From contig JAWODB010000304.1 of the NCBI GenBank assembly GCA_046483505.1, positions 1 to 5,901 on the forward strand: a stretch of 5,901 bases of DNA. Direction: 5' to 3'. This document shows, in pieces, positions 3,803 to 5,901 of the stretch. The stretch comes from BS750m-G62 sp046483505. Its GTDB lineage: Bacteria > Planctomycetota > Phycisphaerae > FEN-1346. Within the stretch, counting starts at the first letter, position 1, and each line of letters begins with the position of its first letter. A program made the position numbers and the translations under genes. The notes beneath the pieces are model-generated. The model was not told where the DNA came from, ran no database searches, and was given only the letters and a program-made list of their open reading frames with translations.

Positions 3803-5362
3803 CTACTTCTCGTCCTTCAGCGGCTTGACGCGGATGTTGCGGAACAGGACCGGGTGCCCGTGCTGCTGGAACCCGATGTGCCCCTCTCGGGGGAAGTCCT
3901 TCAGGGCGGTCTTGTACTTGTTCTTCGAACCATCGGGATTCTTTCGCGGGGTATTCCACTTATTGAGGTCCATGTCGATGATCGGCGTGCCGTTCATCTC
4001 GATCCGGATCGTGTTGTCGCGGCAGGTGATGACGGCCCGGTTCCACTCGTCGTTCTTCATGGGGTTGGCGGTGGGGGCGAGGGCGTCGTAGACGGCGCCG
4101 CAGGAGTGCTTGCCGGGATTCTTCTGGCCGCCCGAGTTCAGCACCTGCATCTCGAAGCCCGTCTGGACGGGGTTGCCGGGGTTGCCGGTGCGGAAGAAGA
4201 CGCCGGAGTTGCCGGTCGTCTTGAACTCCAGGTCCAGGACGAAGTCGCCGAACTCTTCTTTCGTCCAGATCATGGGTCCCTTGCCGGCGGCGGCGAGGGC
4301 CCCGTCCTTGACGCTCCATCCCTTGGGGATATCGCCGTCGCGGCCGCTGCCCCAGTGCTTCTGGAGGTCTTCCTTGTCGCCGTCGAAGAGGGTGATCCAC
4401 TGGCCCTCGTCCTTCGGTGCGGCGAAGGTGCGGAGGCGGAGGGGGCCGGCGTCGGCCTTCTTCTTGGCGGACGCCGGCACGCGGGCCGCCTTCGGCTGGG
4501 GCGAGAGTTTCGCCGAGGGCGTGGCGTCGCCCTTCAGGTCGCCGGCCGCCCACTGGATGCCCGCCAGGTAGAACCTCATGACCTTCGGGTTCCAGAAGAT
4601 TTCGTGCCGGTGGCCGAGGGAGCAGTAGAACATGCGTCCCTTGCCCCAGTCCCGGATCCACGAGACGCCGTAATCCTGGTCGTCGCGTTTGCCCTTCTTG
4701 CTGGTGCAGGTCATGTCGAGGCTGAGGAGGACGCGCAGGTTCTCGCGGGAGTAGAAGCCCTTGTTGAACTGGTAAATCTCGTCCTTGACGATGAACCCCT
4801 CGCCGCCGAGGACCTTGGCGATGGGGTGGTCCGGGTCGTCGACCTTGATGCCGACGTCCTCGTGCCACGGATGGCCGGAGAAGACCCCGCCCATCATCTG
4901 CTTGAACTCGGGCCACTTCCACCCGCCGACGTCGGTGGCGGCATGGACGCCCACGACGCCGCCGCCCGCCTTGACCCAGTCCATGAGGCTCTTCTTGAGC
5001 GTCTCGTCGTCGAACAGGTTGCCGGTCGTGTTGTTGAAGCAGACGAGGTCGAACCGCTTGAGGCTGTCCGGGGCGAAGACCTTGGGGTCGTCGCTGGCGA
5101 CGGTGGTGTAGACGCCGGACGCCTGGCCCATGATCTCCAGCGCCTTCGTGCAGTACGGGATCGAACTGTGGCGGAACCCCTTGCACAGGGTGAAGATGAG
5201 CATCTTGTGTTCTTTGGCGGGCTTGACGATGGGCTTCTCGGGGACCGCCTCGCGCATCTTCTGGATGTCTTCGTCGCCCGGTCCCTTGGCCAGGATCGAG
5301 CAGTTCGCGCCCATCATGGCCGCGCAGGCGGCCAGGGCCAGGATCGTCCATCGGCCTCGCAT
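3803..5362 (-). CDS. Secreted ThuA-domain / 3-keto-disaccharide hydrolase (DUF1080) fusion protein
   Basis: The product is 519 residues. Residues 1-25 form a Sec-type signal peptide (MRGRWTILALAACAAMMGAN); C21 is present but GANC is not a proper lipobox. Residues about 52-275 are a ThuA-like (glutamine-amidotransferase-fold) domain: KGFRHSSIP (61-69), DLVCFNNTTG (105-114), GGGVVGVHAATD (133-144), FSGHPWHEDV (161-170), GKGRMFYCSLGHRHE (240-254). A 40-residue Ala/Lys/Pro linker follows. Residues about 320-515 are a DUF1080 domain (PF06439, 3-keto-disaccharide hydrolase): WITLFDGD (322-329), GWSVKDGAL, DFVLDLEFKTTGNSGVFFRT (373-392), GFEMQVLNSGG, GHIGFQQHGHPVLFRNIRVK. Family knowledge suggests processing of oxidised or keto sugars outside the cytoplasm; the substrate is not deducible. 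The start is set by AAGGAGG (complement of 5369-5375), six bases before ATG 5362. A TATACT box lies about 100 bases upstream and a terminator hairpin downstream, so it looks monocistronic. Confidence 0.95.
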   Translation of the reverse strand: MRGRWTILALAACAAMMGANCSILAKGPGDEDIQKMREAVPEKPIVKPAKEHKMLIFTLCKGFRHSSIPYCTKALEIMGQASGVYTTVASDDPKVFAPDSLKRFDLVCFNNTTGNLFDDETLKKSLMDWVKAGGGVVGVHAATDVGGWKWPEFKQMMGGVFSGHPWHEDVGIKVDDPDHPIAKVLGGEGFIVKDEIYQFNKGFYSRENLRVLLSLDMTCTSKKGKRDDQDYGVSWIRDWGKGRMFYCSLGHRHEIFWNPKVMRFYLAGIQWAAGDLKGDATPSAKLSPQPKAARVPASAKKKADAGPLRLRTFAAPKDEGQWITLFDGDKEDLQKHWGSGRDGDIPKGWSVKDGALAAAGKGPMIWTKEEFGDFVLDLEFKTTGNSGVFFRTGNPGNPVQTGFEMQVLNSGGQKNPGKHSCGAVYDALAPTANPMKNDEWNRAVITCRDNTIRIEMNGTPIIDMDLNKWNTPRKNPDGSKNKYKTALKDFPREGHIGFQQHGHPVLFRNIRVKPLKDEK

Positions 5363-5464
5363 GGTCAGCCTCCTTCTTGGGTTCGTCGGGATTCGATTGC
5401 GGTTCGGCGTCCCCGCCGGCGCGATGCGGCCGCGTCCGGACCGGCGTCGGGCGACGGGGAACAC

Positions 5465-5470
5465 AGTATA
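5465..5470 (-). promoter_or_regulatory. Putative -10 box TATACT for the ThuA-DUF1080 gene
   Basis: The minus strand reads GGTTTATACTGTG. The TATACTG heptamer equals those in front of the cyclase and HEAT genes. The leader to ATG 5362 would be about 95 bases and GC-rich. No good -35 is visible; CCTACC lies at the expected place. Confidence 0.5.
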
Positions 5471-5681
5471 AACCCTCCGCCCCCGCAGGTAGGACGGAAA
5501 AACCGGGGGCGTATTCAGATGGGGTGGAGCGCCCTCGGGCGGTGCAGGGCACCGGTTGCAGACGCGCCGGACAAGTCCGGCGGCTAAGTGTGCGAAAAGG
5601 CCGCGGGATTCGGCCGGCCCGCGCGAGTACGGGGTGAGGCGGACGCCGGCGGCCGGACGGGCGGTTTGGCCGGGCCGGCCC
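5471..5681. other. Divergent upstream region without a recognisable gene
   Basis: This lies between the leftward TATACT box and the rightward TTGACA box. It contains the perfect palindrome at 5565-5582 and GC-rich short inverted repeats, including GGCCGGGCCGGCC at 5668-5680 directly before the -35 hexamer. ORFs crossing it are antisense or out-of-frame extensions without ribosome binding sites. Confidence 0.6.
5565..5582. repeat. Palindrome CGCCGGAC-AA-GTCCGGCG
   Basis: A perfect 8-bp stem with an AA loop, followed by GCTAAGTGTGCG. The string GCCGGACAAGTCCGGCGGCTAA resembles an intergenic repeat I associate with planctomycete-like genomes, but only one copy is present here. No T-tract follows. 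Confidence 0.55.
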
Positions 5682-5710
5682 TTGACAGCGGGCAGGGCGA
5701 TGCGTACCTT
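5682..5710 (+). promoter_or_regulatory. Sigma70-type promoter for the right-edge ORF
   Basis: A consensus -35 TTGACA (5682-5687), a 17-base spacer and TACCTT (5705-5710) as a weak -10 (three of six consensus positions). Transcription would start near 5717 and give a leader of about 110 bases before ATG 5827. The GGCCGGGCCGGCC palindrome ends two bases before the -35 and could be an operator, though this is speculative. Confidence 0.6.
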
Positions 5711-5759
5711 ATGGCGACACTCGCCGCCCCGTCGGCGGTTAGAAGTGAATACGAAAGGC

Positions 5760-5789
5760 GGACGGCTCGTCTGTCCGGATGAGCCGTCC
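5760..5789 (+). promoter_or_regulatory. Stable leader hairpin upstream of the right-edge ORF
   Basis: GGACGGCTCGTC (5760-5771) pairs with GATGAGCCGTCC (5778-5789) over 12 bp with one G-U wobble, around loop TGTCCG. A shorter stem, CGCCG/CGGCG, precedes it near 5722-5737. There is no T-tract, so it is not an intrinsic terminator. It may be an mRNA-stabilising or regulatory 5' structure; I could not match it to a known riboswitch. Confidence 0.55.
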
Positions 5790-5826
5790 CGTACGAATCG
5801 GTCCTCAGGATTGGAGAGAAGAGACG

Positions 5827-5901
5827 ATGAACGCACGACGGTACCTGAAAGTGGCATCGGCCGTCCGTATCAACTGCAGCAATTTCTGCTGCCAGAATAT
5901 C
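5827..5901 (+). CDS. Unidentified Cys-containing protein, N-terminal fragment
   Basis: Twenty-five codons are visible before the window ends: MNARRYLKVASAVRIN followed by CSNFCCQNI. GGAG at 5813-5816 lies ten bases before the ATG, and a TTGACA promoter is placed sensibly upstream. C17, C21 and C22 form CxxxCC, which is not the radical SAM CxxxCxxC pattern because residue 24 is Asn. There is no signal peptide or membrane segment in the visible part. I do not recognise the family, and the fragment is too short to assign a role. Confidence 0.5.
   Translation, partial: MNARRYLKVASAVRINCSNFCCQNI

Noticed and set aside
5294..5310. Lipobox in the ThuA-DUF1080 signal peptide at C21
   Set aside because: The residues before C21 are G-A-N, which do not fit the usual small or aliphatic lipobox pattern, so an ordinary Sec signal is preferred.
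3647..5587. Long plus-strand ORF (646 codons) antisense to the ThuA-DUF1080 gene
   Set aside because: It is a high-GC antisense shadow: no Shine-Dalgarno, no recognisable domain, and the opposite strand carries two clear conserved domains with a good start.
5711..5826. Known riboswitch in the leader
   Set aside because: No conserved core of a riboswitch class I know could be recognised; only local hairpins are visible.
5878..5898. Radical SAM CxxxCxxC motif in the right-edge ORF
   Set aside because: The residues are C-S-N-F-C-C-Q-N; the third cysteine is not at the required place.

Overview
This is a GC-rich, gene-dense bacterial window. The strongest taxonomic hint is a secreted protein that joins a ThuA domain to a 3-keto-disaccharide hydrolase (DUF1080) domain, a pairing typical of Planctomycetota and close relatives. 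Extreme GC3, a large HEAT-repeat lipoprotein and many short palindromic repeats fit that lineage. The phylum is an inference; no marker gene is present.

Layout. At the left edge (minus strand) is the N-terminus of what looks like a DegT/DnrJ/EryC1/StrS-type aminotransferase. Next to it (plus strand) is a small two-helix membrane ORF that may be a remnant. From 385 to 747 lies a strand-asymmetric array of degenerate GCAAAG/GGCAAC units centred on a hairpin element. A cyclase-family (kynurenine formamidase-like) hydrolase (745-1377, minus) and a HEAT-repeat lipoprotein (1509-3479, plus) diverge from a 131-bp promoter region with a TATACTG box on each strand. The HEAT gene converges on the ThuA-DUF1080 gene (3803-5362, minus); the 323-bp gap between their stops is almost entirely repeats plus a strong terminator hairpin. 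Upstream of the ThuA gene a third TATACTG box faces left, and a TTGACA promoter faces right into an unidentified Cys-rich ORF cut by the window end.

The most notable feature is the repeat load. Several distinct short palindromic families can be defined from this window alone. One (copies A, B, C) keeps its flanks while its hairpin arms change in a compensatory way. Others (called R, S, T and V here) sit in frame inside the HEAT lipoprotein gene. There they lengthen the signal-peptide n-region and add linkers between HEAT helices, much as Rickettsia palindromic elements insert into proteins. Repeats lie in the two 3'-convergent gaps and in the HEAT gene, and appear absent from the cyclase and ThuA coding regions.

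The genes do not form an obvious pathway. The ThuA-DUF1080 protein suggests extracytoplasmic carbohydrate processing. The cyclase has no tryptophan-catabolism neighbours, so its substrate is open. I saw no defence system, CRISPR array, transposase, tRNA or rRNA.
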